Source: Aestuariimicrobium kwangyangense DSM 21549
GTDB lineage: Bacteria > Actinomycetota > Actinomycetes > Propionibacteriales > Propionibacteriaceae
Assembly: GCF_000421525.1 (NCBI RefSeq)
Contig: NZ_ATXE01000001.1
Coordinates: 186,001 to 250,000 of the forward strand
Reading direction: 5' to 3'
DNA: 64,000 nt
This document shows positions 26,058-35,686 of this stretch, in pieces. A program made the translations under genes and the position numbers. The notes below the pieces were generated by a model. That model saw only the letters and a list, made by a program, of their open reading frames with translations, was not told where the DNA came from and did no database searches. Within the stretch, counting starts at the first letter, position 1; every line of letters starts with the position of its first letter.

Positions 26058-27022
26058 CCAACCCCACCCAGCCCACTGCTGACGCCACCTCGACCCTGCA
26101 CGAGCAGGCCGGTGAGGCCGACCTTGACGCCGTCGCCAACCCCTCCAGCGGTCGGCGTGCCCGCGGCGGGTCGAACGGCCCGTCGTGGTTCCAGATCATC
26201 TGGGCGTCGAAGAAGGCACGCGTCGGCATCGTCCTGCTCGGTCTCTACGTCCTGGTCGCCCTGCTGGCACCCGTGATTTCCCCTCATGACGCGGCCGACA
26301 CCACCTTCAACCCGGTCGAGCTGCCCAGCGGTGCCCACTGGATGGGCACCACCACCCAGGGCGCCGACATCTTCAGCCAGCTGATCTACGGCACCCGCAC
26401 CTCACTGATCGTCGGCCTGTTCGGTGGCCTGTTCGCCACCGCCCTGGCCCTGCTGATCGGCCTGATCTCGGGTTACCTCGAAGGCACCTGGATCGACGAC
26501 ATCCTGTCGTTCGTCACCAACGTCGCCCTGGTGGTGCCGGTGTTGCCCCTCATCATCACGCTGATGGCCTACTCCGAGGTGCGCAGCATCTGGTTCACCA
26601 TCTTCATCATCGGCATCATCAGCTGGGCCGGACCCGCCCGCGCCAAGCGGGCGCAGATCATCACCCTGCGCAACCGCGACTGGGTGACGGCGGCCAAGTT
26701 CGCCGGGGACGGCACGGGCACGATCGTCTTCCGCGAGATCCTGCCCCAGATGACCTCACTGGTCGCGGCCGGGTTCTTCGGGGCCGCCAACGGCGCCATC
26801 GGCGCCGAGGCTGGTCTGTCGTTCCTGGGTCTGGGCAACACCGAATCGGTCTCGTGGGGAACCATGCTGTACCAGGCCCAACTGCAGGGGGCACTCGCCC
26901 AGGGCCTGTGGATCTGGTTGATCGTTCCCGGCCTCGCGCTCGCCGGGCTGATCTTCTCCCTGACCCTGGTCAACTTCGGGATCGACCTGATCTCGAACCC
27001 GCACCTGCGAGAGGACGGCTGA
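26054..27022 (+). CDS. ABC transporter permease, OppC/DppC type
   Basis: A 322-residue permease. A variable cytoplasmic N-terminus of about 55 residues is followed by a helix and the OppC signature HWMGTTTQGADIFSQLIYGTRTS's first part (HWMGTTTQGADIFSQL). The ATPase-contact loop is RNRDWVTAAKFAGDGTGTIV. Start ATG overlaps the previous stop by 4 bp, and its own stop is one base from the ATPase start, so translation is coupled along the operon. It forms the pore together with the upstream permease. Confidence 0.93.
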   Translation: MTNPTQPTADATSTLHEQAGEADLDAVANPSSGRRARGGSNGPSWFQIIWASKKARVGIVLLGLYVLVALLAPVISPHDAADTTFNPVELPSGAHWMGTTTQGADIFSQLIYGTRTSLIVGLFGGLFATALALLIGLISGYLEGTWIDDILSFVTNVALVVPVLPLIITLMAYSEVRSIWFTIFIIGIISWAGPARAKRAQIITLRNRDWVTAAKFAGDGTGTIVFREILPQMTSLVAAGFFGAANGAIGAEAGLSFLGLGNTESVSWGTMLYQAQLQGALAQGLWIWLIVPGLALAGLIFSLTLVNFGIDLISNPHLREDG

Positions 27023-27023
27023 G

Positions 27024-28976
27024 ATGGCCCTGCTCGACGTGGACGACCTCGTCGTCCGGTACAGCCCCAAGCTGCACGCCCCCCTCAACGCCGTGGACGG
27101 TGTCACCTTCTCGATCGCCGAGGGCGAGTTCGTCGGCCTGATCGGTGAGTCCGGCTCGGGCAAGTCGACGCTGGCCAACGCGATCCTGCGTCTGACCGAG
27201 CGTCCCGGCCGGATCGCCTCGGGCACCATCACCTTCAACGGCACCGACATCACCACGAAGTCGGCGGACGAACTTCGTCCCGTGCGCTGGCGTGACCTGT
27301 CGACGGTCTTCCAGAGCTCGATGAATGCTCTCAACCCGGTGGTGCGGATCGAGCCCCAGTTCCGTGACGCCATCGAACTGCACTCCTCGCTGCGCGGCGG
27401 TGCCGTCGTCGAACGCATCAAGGAACTCTTCGACCTGGTGATGATCGACCACCGCTACATCCGGGCCTACCCGCACGAGTTGTCGGGAGGCATGAAGCAG
27501 CGCGTCAACCTGGCCCTGGCCCTGGTCAACGACCCGAAGTTCGTGCTGCTGGACGAGCCCACCACAGGTCTCGACGTGGTGGTGCAGCGCTCGATCCTCG
27601 AGAACATCCGCGAACTGCAGCGCAAGCAGGGATTCGCGGTGCTGTTCATCAGCCACGACATCGGCACGGTGATGGACCTGTCCGATCGCATCCTGGTGAT
27701 GTACGCGGGCAGGATCGTCGAGGAGCACACCACCGCTGACCTGCTGGAGCGTCCGTTGCACCCCTACACCAAGGGACTGTTGGGATCCTACGGCGACCCC
27801 CGAAGCGAAACCGTGCGCATCACCTACGTACCCGGTCGTCCGCCGGATCTCTCCCAACCCCACCAGGGGTGCCTGTTCGCGCCCCGATGCCCCGAACGGA
27901 TCGAGCGCTGTCTGAGCGTCGAACCGCCCCTCCTCCCCCTCGTCCCCGTCCTGCCCCTCAACCGCGGGCCGCTGGAGCCGGCGCCGGCCCAGCCGTTCGT
28001 GGGGTCGGTGATGACGCCGCGGGTGGCCTGCCACGTGGCGCAGTTGCAGGCCACCGCACCGGACACCCCCGGGCTGCCCGCCCCCACCCGTACCTTCCAG
28101 GGCCCCGAATTCGTCAAGACCATCGACGAGAGCGAGGGCGCCCTGGCCAGCGAGGTCTTCCTCGAGGTGAAGGGGGTCTCGAAGGTCTACACCAGTCGGC
28201 AGGGGTTCTCGACACGGGAGTTCACCGCCGTCGACGACGTCAGTTTCGAGTTGCGGCGGGGCATGGTGGCCGCCCTCGTCGGGCAGTCCGGGTCGGGCAA
28301 GTCGACCCTCGCCAAGCTGATCACAGGTGTAGAGAAGCCGACCTCGGGCGAGATCGTCTTCCATTCCTCCGAGGGCCCGATCGACGTCGCCGGGTTGTCG
28401 GGGTCACGGTTGTCGCGCTACCGAAAACTCGTGCAGATGGTCTTCCAGGACCCCTACTCGTCACTGAACCCGAACAAGACGCTGCAGTACATCCTCTCCC
28501 GTCCGCTGAAGAACCATCGTGGCCTGCGTGGCGCCGAGGCCAGGGCCGAGATCGACTCCCTGCTCGAACGGGTGGCGCTCACTCCTCCCGACCGGTACCG
28601 GGGTCGCTACGGCTACGAACTGTCCGGTGGCCAGCGGCAACGGGTGGTGATCGCGCGGGCCCTGGCGGCCAAGCCCGAGCTCGTGATCGCCGACGAGCCC
28701 ATCTCGAGTCTGGACGTGTCGATCCGGGCCGAGATCCTCGAGTTGTTGCACCAACTGGTGCAGGGATCCGATGTCGGCATCCTCTACATCACCCACGACC
28801 TGCTGTCGGCTCGCATGCTGGCCGATGAGGTGATCGTCCTGAACGGGGGAAAGGTGGTCGAGCAGGGCAAGGCGATCGACGTCATCCGCAACCCCACCGA
28901 TGCCTACACCCGCACCCTGCTCGAGGCCATCCCGAACCCGTTCGCCGCCCACCCCCCGGTGGAGGCAGCCGGCTGA
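27024..28976 (+). CDS. Fused ABC transporter ATPase (DppD-DppF type, two nucleotide-binding domains)
   Basis: A 650-residue protein carrying both ATPase domains of an Opp/Dpp transporter. First domain: Walker [10 protein letters not shown] (about 42), signature LSGGMKQRV and Walker [13 protein letters not shown]. Second domain: Walker [10 protein letters not shown] (about 420), signature LSGGQRQRV and Walker [13 protein letters not shown]. The C-terminal oligopeptide-transporter extension of the first domain has the cluster [14 protein letters not shown], a 4Fe-4S-like Cys motif common in this subfamily. ATG one base after the permease stop. It energises the permease pair upstream. Confidence 0.95.
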   Translation: MALLDVDDLVVRYSPKLHAPLNAVDGVTFSIAEGEFVGLIGESGSGKSTLANAILRLTERPGRIASGTITFNGTDITTKSADELRPVRWRDLSTVFQSSMNALNPVVRIEPQFRDAIELHSSLRGGAVVERIKELFDLVMIDHRYIRAYPHELSGGMKQRVNLALALVNDPKFVLLDEPTTGLDVVVQRSILENIRELQRKQGFAVLFISHDIGTVMDLSDRILVMYAGRIVEEHTTADLLERPLHPYTKGLLGSYGDPRSETVRITYVPGRPPDLSQPHQGCLFAPRCPERIERCLSVEPPLLPLVPVLPLNRGPLEPAPAQPFVGSVMTPRVACHVAQLQATAPDTPGLPAPTRTFQGPEFVKTIDESEGALASEVFLEVKGVSKVYTSRQGFSTREFTAVDDVSFELRRGMVAALVGQSGSGKSTLAKLITGVEKPTSGEIVFHSSEGPIDVAGLSGSRLSRYRKLVQMVFQDPYSSLNPNKTLQYILSRPLKNHRGLRGAEARAEIDSLLERVALTPPDRYRGRYGYELSGGQRQRVVIARALAAKPELVIADEPISSLDVSIRAEILELLHQLVQGSDVGILYITHDLLSARMLADEVIVLNGGKVVEQGKAIDVIRNPTDAYTRTLLEAIPNPFAAHPPVEAAG

Positions 28977-29045
28977 GTCAGACCCACCAACGCGCGTCGG
29001 CGCTCGGGTCGGCTCGTCGTCGGCGCCCGTCCCTATGCTGGGCAC

Positions 29046-30050
29046 ATGTCGCCCGATCCCGTGCAGTCCCCCGTCACCGTCTACACGGTGGCGCAGCGCG
29101 CCGGGGTGTCGATCGCGACGGTGTCACGCGTGCTGCAGGGATCGGTTCCGGTCACCCCCGACACCAGGCAGAAGGTGCTCGACGCCGTCGAGGACCTGGG
29201 TTACGTGAACCTCAGGACCGGACGAGCCGTTGGCCTCAAGCTCGAGACCCACGCCCTGGTGATGCCCTCGCTGGGCGGCACCTACTTCACCGACCTGGCG
29301 ATCGGTTTCGAGTCGACCGCCGACGAGTTCGGGCAGTCGGTGTCGGTCCTGTCGACCGATGCCGTCGAGGACCCCGCGAGCCGGGTGCTCGACCTGGCCA
29401 CGAAGGTCGACGGCATGGTGATCACCACGGGCACGGTCGGCGACGACGTGATCGAGCAGATCTCGCCGAAGGTGCCGCTGGTGCTGGTCGCCCGCAGCCA
29501 ACTCGAGGGCTGCGACGCGTTCACCAGCGAGAACATGGAGCCGATGGTCGAACTGGTGCGCCATGTCCTGGGGCACGGCCGTACGAAGCTCCGCTTCGTC
29601 GGTGACCACACCCGCAGCCGCGACGTCTCGCGTCGCTACGCCGGCTTCCTGCAGGCTGTCAGCGAGGCGGGTCTGGGTGACCCCCACGGGCCCTTCCCGG
29701 TGTGGATGAACGAGGAATCGGGACGCAGTGTCGCCCTCGACGTGCTGGAGCAGATCGGCGACATCGACGCCCTCGTCTGCGCCAATGACGAGTTGGCGCT
29801 GGCGTTGATGCAGTCCTTGGCCCAGCACGGCGTCCGTTGCCCCGACGACGTGGTCATCACCGGTTGGGACGACACCATGGCCTCCCGCTACATCGTGCCG
29901 GGGCTGACCACGGTGGCCCAACCGACCCGCGAACTGGGACGGGCCGTCTCGGTGCGGTTGCACGAGCGCATCGCGCAGCGGTCGCCGGCCCAGCCGATGG
30001 TCAGCCTGCCGAGCACCATCCGGGTGCGGCAGTCCTGCGGCTGCCTCTGA
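29046..30050 (+). CDS. LacI-family transcriptional regulator of the oligosaccharide locus
   Basis: 334 residues. The N-terminal helix-turn-helix and hinge (YTVAQRAGVSIATVSRVLQG and VLDAVEDLGYVN) precede a periplasmic-binding-protein-like effector domain. ALVCANDELALALMQSLAQH and ITGWDDTMASRYI are typical of this domain. The ATG start has TATGCT (29034-29039) 6 nt upstream, so the gene has its own leaderless promoter. Placed right after the transporter operon, it probably represses it and the divergent GH94-GH35 genes through the dyads at 23135-23193 (inference). Confidence 0.9.
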   Translation: MSPDPVQSPVTVYTVAQRAGVSIATVSRVLQGSVPVTPDTRQKVLDAVEDLGYVNLRTGRAVGLKLETHALVMPSLGGTYFTDLAIGFESTADEFGQSVSVLSTDAVEDPASRVLDLATKVDGMVITTGTVGDDVIEQISPKVPLVLVARSQLEGCDAFTSENMEPMVELVRHVLGHGRTKLRFVGDHTRSRDVSRRYAGFLQAVSEAGLGDPHGPFPVWMNEESGRSVALDVLEQIGDIDALVCANDELALALMQSLAQHGVRCPDDVVITGWDDTMASRYIVPGLTTVAQPTRELGRAVSVRLHERIAQRSPAQPMVSLPSTIRVRQSCGCL

Positions 30051-30084
30051 ACGTCCACGCTGCGGTGGTGCCCGCTGCGGGAGC

Positions 30085-31716
30085 TCACCCCTTGGTGGTG
30101 GGAACCCGGAGCCAGACGGTGGTCTCAGCCGGCAACTGGTCACCGTCGAGTTCACCGGATGCCAGCACCACCTGGGAGTCGGGCAGGTCGATCGAGGCCT
30201 CCGAGAAGTTGGCGAGGCACTCCCAGCCCCCGGGGCGAGCGAAGTGCAGCACCCCCGGCGCCGAGTCCTTGAAGACCAGTTCCTCGGAGGTCTGCAGTTC
30301 GTGGCGCAGGCTCACGGCTTCCACGTAGAAGTTGAGCACCGAGTCGGGGTCGGCCGTCTCGGCCTCCACCGAGAAGTCGCCCCAGCTCGGTGGTTGCGGC
30401 AGGTGGGACCCGTTCGTACCGAACCCGAAGGACGTGCCGTCGACGGTCCAGGGCAGCGGCACGCGGCACCCGTCCCGTCCGACATCGACACCGGGAGAGC
30501 GGAAGAAGGTGGGGTCCTGGCGCTGGTCGTCCGGGATCCCGACCACCTCGGGCAGACCCAACTCCTCACCCTGGTAGAGGTAGGCGGCGCCCGGCAACGC
30601 CAGCAGCGCCGCCGTCGCGGCACGGGCCCGACGCAGACCTCGTGGCAGGTCGACCACCGGGTCGTCCCCTCCCGAGAGCTTGTGGCGGGTTCCCTCGAGA
30701 TCGGAATCGGGCAGTCCGAACCGAGTGACGTGGCGCACCATGTCGTGGTTCGAGAGCACCCAGGTGGACGAGGAACCCGACCGCGCCGCCAGTTCGAGGT
30801 TGTCGGTGATGATCCGACGCCATGCCCCGGCCTCGAACGGCGCCTTCAGCAGGTCGAAGTTGAACGCCTGGCCCAACTCGGACGGCGAGGCGTAGGCCAC
30901 CCGTGATGCCGCCGGCACCCAGGCCTCGGCCACGGCCACGCGGGGAGGGCTGTACTCGTCGAACACCTTGCGCCAGCCGCGGTAGATCTCGTGCACGGAG
31001 GGGAGGTCGCTCAGTCTGGGGTGGGTCGCCCAACTGACGCCGTCCTCGTCGCGACCGCGGGGCAGGGGCTCGGAGAGGTCCTTCTTCAGCAGGTTGGCGA
31101 CGTCGATCCGGAACCCGTCGACCCCCCGGTCGGACCAGAACCTCAGGGTCTGCTCGAAATCTGCGATGACCTCGGGGTTGTCCCAGTTCCAGTCGGGCTG
31201 GGCGGGGTCGAACAGGTGCAGATACCACTGCCCGTCGGGTACCTGGGTCCACGCCGGACCTCCGAAGGAGGCTCCCCACGGGGTGGGCGGCTCGTCATCG
31301 GGCGAGTCCCGGAAGATGTAGCGATCCCGCTCCGGCGACCCGGGCCCGGCCGCCAGGGCAGCCTGGAACCACGCGTGACCCGAACCGGAGTGGTTCGGCA
31401 CGATGTCGACGATGATCCGGATGCCGTTGGTGTGCAGCGTGTCGACGAGGGTGTCGAAGTCGTCGAGGGTGCCCAACCGGGGGTCGACATTGCGGTAGTC
31501 GTCGACGTCGTAGCCACCGTCGGCCAGGGCTGAGGGATAGAAGGGGGACAGCCAGACGGCGTCGATACCGAGCCGGACGAGGTGGTCGACCCGTGAGGTG
31601 ATGCCGGCCAGGTCGCCCAGACCGTCGCCGTTCGCATCGGCGAAACTGCGGGGGTAGATCTGGTAGACCACCGCTTGGCGGTACCAGTCCGCGTCGGTGA
31701 CGGCGGCGGGATTCAT
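30085..31716 (-). CDS. Glycoside hydrolase family 13 alpha-glucosidase (oligo-1,6-glucosidase type)
   Basis: A 543-residue cytoplasmic alpha-amylase-family enzyme. AVVYQIYPRSFADANGDGLG opens the barrel, IIVDIVPNHSG is conserved region I, GFRIDVAN holds the nucleophile Asp (about 204), VAEAWVP the acid/base Glu (about 263), and LSNHDMVRH the stabilising Asp (about 324). It releases glucose from alpha-linked oligosaccharides; exact linkage preference is not readable. The ATG start has GGAGGG 9 nt upstream. It is divergent from an MFS transporter, which may supply its substrate. CCGTGAAAGCC about 90 bp upstream repeats a word of the 23.2-kb operator region, hinting at shared LacI control. Confidence 0.9.
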   Translation of the reverse strand: MNPAAVTDADWYRQAVVYQIYPRSFADANGDGLGDLAGITSRVDHLVRLGIDAVWLSPFYPSALADGGYDVDDYRNVDPRLGTLDDFDTLVDTLHTNGIRIIVDIVPNHSGSGHAWFQAALAAGPGSPERDRYIFRDSPDDEPPTPWGASFGGPAWTQVPDGQWYLHLFDPAQPDWNWDNPEVIADFEQTLRFWSDRGVDGFRIDVANLLKKDLSEPLPRGRDEDGVSWATHPRLSDLPSVHEIYRGWRKVFDEYSPPRVAVAEAWVPAASRVAYASPSELGQAFNFDLLKAPFEAGAWRRIITDNLELAARSGSSSTWVLSNHDMVRHVTRFGLPDSDLEGTRHKLSGGDDPVVDLPRGLRRARAATAALLALPGAAYLYQGEELGLPEVVGIPDDQRQDPTFFRSPGVDVGRDGCRVPLPWTVDGTSFGFGTNGSHLPQPPSWGDFSVEAETADPDSVLNFYVEAVSLRHELQTSEELVFKDSAPGVLHFARPGGWECLANFSEASIDLPDSQVVLASGELDGDQLPAETTVWLRVPTTKG

Positions 31717-31857
31717 GGCTCTGTGCCCTCCTCGATGACGGCTGACGCTTCCCCACGGGGGCTGCGGTGTCGCCCCAAGGTTATCGAATCGTGACCAAAC
31801 CGGGCCGTGAAAGCCGTCTCCTGCGATCCCTCCCCCGGGCGCGGCCGGGGCCCTCGG

Positions 31858-31908
31858 GGCAACAGTTGGCACGGCCGGAGCAACAAGTGGCACGGGGCCG
31901 GTGACCCA
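31858..31908. repeat. Short GC-rich repeat related to R1/R2
   Basis: Two successive units with the core GGGGCAACAGTTGGCAC and GGAGCAACAAGTGGCAC lie in the GH13-MFS divergent region. They resemble the 20-bp submotifs of the repeats at 9893 and 52998, but the match is loose. Confidence 0.4.
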
Positions 31909-31965
31909 CCGCGGCCGGGGTCAAGCTGATGCAAACACCTCCCGCTGAGGAGACAGAGGAGAATC

Positions 31966-33435
31966 ATGACCAACCCCACCACCCCGGCCGGGCACAACAC
32001 CCCCGGACTGGTCCAGGCACCTGACGGTGACCTGATGACCCTGGGCGAGGACGGCGTCCGTCTCGTCCGTGAAGGCGAGAACAGCCAGGACGACCCCACT
32101 TTCGTCGCGCCGAAGGGTCGCACCGCGGCGACCGTCACCCTGGGCATCTCGCAGTCGATCGACAACTCCGAGGGTGGAGTGTCGAAGACCTTCTTCCCGC
32201 AGATCATGACGGCCTTCAACGTCGGCACCACCGAGGCCGGCCTGCTGAACGCCCTGGCCTCGGCCGCCCGCATGGCCTTCGGCCCGGTCTGGGCGATCGC
32301 CGCCGACCGCTTCGGCCGCAAGAAGGTGCTGTTCATCGTCACCGGCCTGTGGGGCCTGTGGACCCTGGCCACGGGTTTCGCCGGTTCGTGGACCCAGTTG
32401 CTGGTGCTCTACGGCATCGCCCTGGTCGGCACCGTCGCGGGTGAGCCCATCCTCAACGGGCTGCTCGGTTCGATGTACAAGGCGTCCGAGCGAGGACGAG
32501 CCTTCGGCCTGGTGCGCTCGACGTCGTCCGCCCTGGGCATCGTGATCACCCCCATCCTGGGCCAGTTCGGTGACAACCCCGACGGCTGGCGCTATGCCAT
32601 GTACGCCATGGGTGGCCTGTCGGTGCTCTCCGGCATCCTGATCCTGATCTTCGTGAACGAGCCGAAGCGCATCTCGTCGTCCGAGATCGCCGAACTGCGC
32701 GAGGAGGCTGGGTTCTTCCGCCCCTCCGACGTGCCGAAGCTGTTCAAGATCCCCACCTTGGTGGGCATGGCGCTGATGCTGCCGCTGGTCACCTCGCTGG
32801 TGCTGTTCGGCTTCATGAACATCGTTTGGGCCCGCAATCTCGGCTACGGCGTCAAGAACGGTTCGTACCTCTACACCGCGTTCGCGATCGGCTCGACCCT
32901 GTCGGCGCTGCTCGGCGGCTTCCTGGCCGACCTGTTCACCAAGAAGTTCGGCAACAAGGGCCGCATCATGCTGTTCCAGCTCTACGCCGTGGCCTTCGCG
33001 ACCATCGTCGCCCTCACCATGTACTTCGCCCGCTGGTGGGACTCCGACGTCAGCCCCCTGCCCAAGGGTGCGGTGTCGACCAACAACCCCAGCGTCACCT
33101 ACTACCTGATGGTGTTCCTGATGGGTCTGATCTTCTCGATCGGCTTCTCGGGCTGTGTGTTGCCGATGGTCTCGTCGGTCGCCCCCCGGCAGCTGTCGGC
33201 GACCACCTTCGCCCTGCTGTTCTCACTGATCCAAGGTGCCCTGACCACGGTGTACAGCCTGGTCGTCGGCAAGGTGGCCGATGTCATCGGCGACCTGCAG
33301 CTGACGCTGTTGATCGGTGTCTCGGTGCCCTACCTGTTGAACGCCCTGGTCTGGTTCATCTTCTACAAGACCTATGACAAGGACGTGAAGCTGCAGGCCG
33401 AGCGCACCCGCCTGATCGAGGAGGGCGCCTTCTGA
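31966..33435 (+). CDS. Major facilitator superfamily transporter
   Basis: A 489-residue MFS permease with twelve predicted helices after a 55-residue hydrophilic N-terminus. The loop 2-3 motif appears as AADRFGRKKVLF, and a second copy of the pattern is ADLFTKKFGNKGRIML. The substrate is unknown; its position between a GH13 glucosidase and a carbohydrate-type operon suggests a sugar or sugar acid. GAGGAGAATC precedes the ATG. Transcription ends at two hairpins downstream (33444-33459 and 33483-33515). Confidence 0.88.
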   Translation: MTNPTTPAGHNTPGLVQAPDGDLMTLGEDGVRLVREGENSQDDPTFVAPKGRTAATVTLGISQSIDNSEGGVSKTFFPQIMTAFNVGTTEAGLLNALASAARMAFGPVWAIAADRFGRKKVLFIVTGLWGLWTLATGFAGSWTQLLVLYGIALVGTVAGEPILNGLLGSMYKASERGRAFGLVRSTSSALGIVITPILGQFGDNPDGWRYAMYAMGGLSVLSGILILIFVNEPKRISSSEIAELREEAGFFRPSDVPKLFKIPTLVGMALMLPLVTSLVLFGFMNIVWARNLGYGVKNGSYLYTAFAIGSTLSALLGGFLADLFTKKFGNKGRIMLFQLYAVAFATIVALTMYFARWWDSDVSPLPKGAVSTNNPSVTYYLMVFLMGLIFSIGFSGCVLPMVSSVAPRQLSATTFALLFSLIQGALTTVYSLVVGKVADVIGDLQLTLLIGVSVPYLLNALVWFIFYKTYDKDVKLQAERTRLIEEGAF

Positions 33436-33443
33436 TCGGCTGA

Positions 33444-33515
33444 GCCCTCCTGGGAGGGCGCGGCCTCACCGGCACCGTGAATGCGGGTGCCCCCGGATGG
33501 TTCGGGGGCACCCGC
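33444..33515 (+). terminator. Tandem terminator hairpins after the MFS gene
   Basis: The first hairpin is GCCCTCC-TG-GGAGGGC (33444-33459). The second and stronger one has perfect 13-bp arms GCGGGTGCCCCCG and CGGGGGCACCCGC around a 7-nt loop (33483-33515), followed by TCTGCTT. Confidence 0.85.
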
Positions 33516-33540
33516 TCTGCTTGGTGCGAGCCGCATGACC

Positions 33541-33614
33541 TGCAGCGAGTGCACCCGAGAGGGCTTTCGCGTCCCGTTCGGGACGCGATGGCCGTTTCAG
33601 ATGCACTCGCTGCA
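33541..33614. repeat. 74-bp nested palindromic repeat, copy B
   Basis: Gapless homologue of 13789-13862. Here the fold is nearly perfect: outer arms TGCAGCGAGTGCA / TGCACTCGCTGCA (13 bp) and an inner hairpin CGCGTCCCG-TT-CGGGACGCG (9 bp). Differences from copy A are largely G-T wobbles or lie in loops. Confidence 0.75.
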
Positions 33615-33663
33615 CATGCACCGCCCGGCGGTCCGCCGCGGTGCCACGGAGAACTTCGGCAAC

Positions 33664-34497
33664 TCAGCGGCCGGAGACCACCAGGTCGAGGTAGCGCCGC
33701 TTCATGGTGGCCACGACCTCGTCGGGATCGGAGGCCCAGACATCGGCATTGAAGATCTCGACCTCGATGTCGCCGCGGTAGCCCGCCTGCTCGACCAGGC
33801 GCCACTGGGCGGCGAAGTCGATGTGGCCGTCGCCCATCATCCCCCGGCTCAGCAGCGTGTCCGCGGCCAGGGGCAGCACCCAGTCGCAGACCTGGAAGCT
33901 GACGATCCGCTCACCCGCGCGGTTGACCTGCCGGGCCAGCTCCGGATCCCACCACACGTGGTAGCTGTCGACCACCACCCCCACCCGGTCGGCCGGGAAC
34001 TGCTCGGCCAGCTCGAGGGCCTGGCCCAAGGTCGAGAGCACCCCGCGATCGGCCGCGAAGATGGGGTGCATCGGCTCGAGCCCCAGGGTGACGCCGTGAT
34101 CGGCCGCAGCGGGAGCGAGCGCGGCGATCCCCTCGGCCATGCGATCGCGGGCACCGTCCAGGTCCTTCGAACCAGCCGGCAGGCCGCCCACCACCATCAC
34201 CAGGGTCGGGGCCCCGATGGCGGCCGCGTCGCGTATCGCGCTGAGGTTGTCGTCGAGGGCGCGGCGGCGCTCCTCCGGGTCGTCCGAGGTGAGGAAGCCA
34301 CCCCGGCACAGGGACGACACCCGTAGCCCGGCCCCCTCCAACAGCCTGCGGGCGCGGTCGACACCGATCTCGGCCAGCGGCTCACGCCAGACCCCGATCG
34401 ACCCCAGGCCCTGCCGGACGCACAGTTCGATCGCCTCGGGCAGGGTGAGCGTGTTGGTTGTCTTCTGGTTGAGCGAGAGCCGCTCGAGCCCGGTCAT
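33664..34497 (-). CDS. TIM-barrel sugar phosphate isomerase/epimerase family protein
   Basis: A 277-residue AP-endonuclease-2-like barrel (IolE/xylose-isomerase-like fold). Metal-ligand positions fit the family: Glu in GLEPMHP, Asp and His in VVVDSYHVWWDPE, and Glu in DIEVEIFN, with GHIDF between them. Family members isomerise or epimerise sugars, keto-sugars or inosose. Third gene of a minus-strand operon with the oxidoreductase and DUF993 genes; its ATG overlaps the DUF993 stop by 4 bp. The substrate is probably the product of those enzymes (inference). Confidence 0.85.
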   Translation of the reverse strand: MTGLERLSLNQKTTNTLTLPEAIELCVRQGLGSIGVWREPLAEIGVDRARRLLEGAGLRVSSLCRGGFLTSDDPEERRRALDDNLSAIRDAAAIGAPTLVMVVGGLPAGSKDLDGARDRMAEGIAALAPAAADHGVTLGLEPMHPIFAADRGVLSTLGQALELAEQFPADRVGVVVDSYHVWWDPELARQVNRAGERIVSFQVCDWVLPLAADTLLSRGMMGDGHIDFAAQWRLVEQAGYRGDIEVEIFNADVWASDPDEVVATMKRRYLDLVVSGR

Positions 34498-35684
34498 CGC
34501 GCCCCGCCGGCCGGCTGGATGTCGAGGTCGATGCCCTGCACGGCGGCGAGCCGGGCGAACCGGTGGGCCGCGAGGTCGGGGTCGGGGATGAGCCCGGCTG
34601 CGGCGGCCAACTCCAGCGTGATGGCGTAGTGCGGCAGGCTGCGAGCCGACTGCAGTCCCCCCACCATGGTGAACGAGGGCTGGTGGCCGGTGAGCCAACT
34701 GAGCAGGGCGATCCCCGCCTTGTAGTGGTAGGTCGGTGCCGAGAAGATGTGGCGCGACAGGGGCACGGTGGCCGCGAGCGCGTGGTCGTAGGCGTCCTCG
34801 TCCCCCTCGTCCAGGGCGGCCAGGGCCGTCGCCGCAGCGGGTGCGATGGCGGCGAAGATGCCGAGCAGGGCGTCGGAGTGGTGACCCCCCTCCCCCTTGA
34901 TCAGTTCCGGGTAGTTGAAGTCGTCACCGGTGTAGAGCCTGACGCCGGTCGGCAGCGCAGCGCGCAGCCCTCGTTCGTGGTCGGCGTCGAGCAGGGAGAC
35001 CTTGATGCCGTCGACCTTCTCGGGTCGGCTGCGGATCAGGTCGAGCACGGTCGCGGTGGCGTCACCGACCTCGGACGAACCCCAGTACCCCGCCAGCACC
35101 GGGTCGAACGCGGGCCCGAGCCAGTGCAGCACGACCGGCTGGTCGGCGCGGTCGAGCAGGTCGGAGTAGACGCGCAGGTAGTCGTCGGCGTCACGGGCCA
35201 CGGCGGCCAGCTGCCGTGAGGCCATGAGGATCGCCTGCGCCCCCGTGGACTCCACGAACTCGAGTTGCTCGAGGTAGGCGTCGCGCACCTGGCCGACCGA
35301 GCGGGCGGGGCCGGTGAGCTGGTCGGTACCCACCCCGGCTGCGATCCGCGCCCCGGCCAGCCTGGCCTCGTCCGACGACCGGCTGACGAGCTCCCGGGTG
35401 GTCGCCCAGTCGAGTCCCATGCCTCGTTGGGCGGTGTCCATCGCCTCGGCCACGCCCAGGCCGTGGCGGAACAGGTGCCGGCGGAAGCCCAGCGTCGACT
35501 CCCAGTCGACGACTGCCGGTGCACCCGGGGTGTTGTCACCGTAGGGGTCGGCCACCACATGGGCCGCGGCGAACGCGACCCTCGTCCGGAACGGTGCGGT
35601 GGGCACCACCCAGCCCCGCGGATCGCCGAGGGTGACCCGTTCCAGACTCCCGTCGGCCCGCGGGAGATTGAGCCGTACGCCCAT
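34494..35684 (-). CDS. DUF993 family protein (dihydrodipicolinate synthase-like aldolase fold)
   Basis: A 396-residue protein of the DUF993 family, placed in the DapA-like aldolase clan. VVLHWLGPAFDPVLAGYWG and VDGIKVSLLDAD are well placed for a TIM barrel with the Schiff-base Lys likely in GIKVS, as in class I aldolases. The reaction is unknown; cleavage of a keto-sugar or sugar-acid derivative is a reasonable guess. It starts 2 bp after the oxidoreductase stop and overlaps the next gene by 4 bp, so the three are one translational unit. Confidence 0.8.
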   Translation of the reverse strand: MGVRLNLPRADGSLERVTLGDPRGWVVPTAPFRTRVAFAAAHVVADPYGDNTPGAPAVVDWESTLGFRRHLFRHGLGVAEAMDTAQRGMGLDWATTRELVSRSSDEARLAGARIAAGVGTDQLTGPARSVGQVRDAYLEQLEFVESTGAQAILMASRQLAAVARDADDYLRVYSDLLDRADQPVVLHWLGPAFDPVLAGYWGSSEVGDATATVLDLIRSRPEKVDGIKVSLLDADHERGLRAALPTGVRLYTGDDFNYPELIKGEGGHHSDALLGIFAAIAPAAATALAALDEGDEDAYDHALAATVPLSRHIFSAPTYHYKAGIALLSWLTGHQPSFTMVGGLQSARSLPHYAITLELAAAAGLIPDPDLAAHRFARLAAVQGIDLDIQPAGGAR

Positions 35685-35686
35685 CG

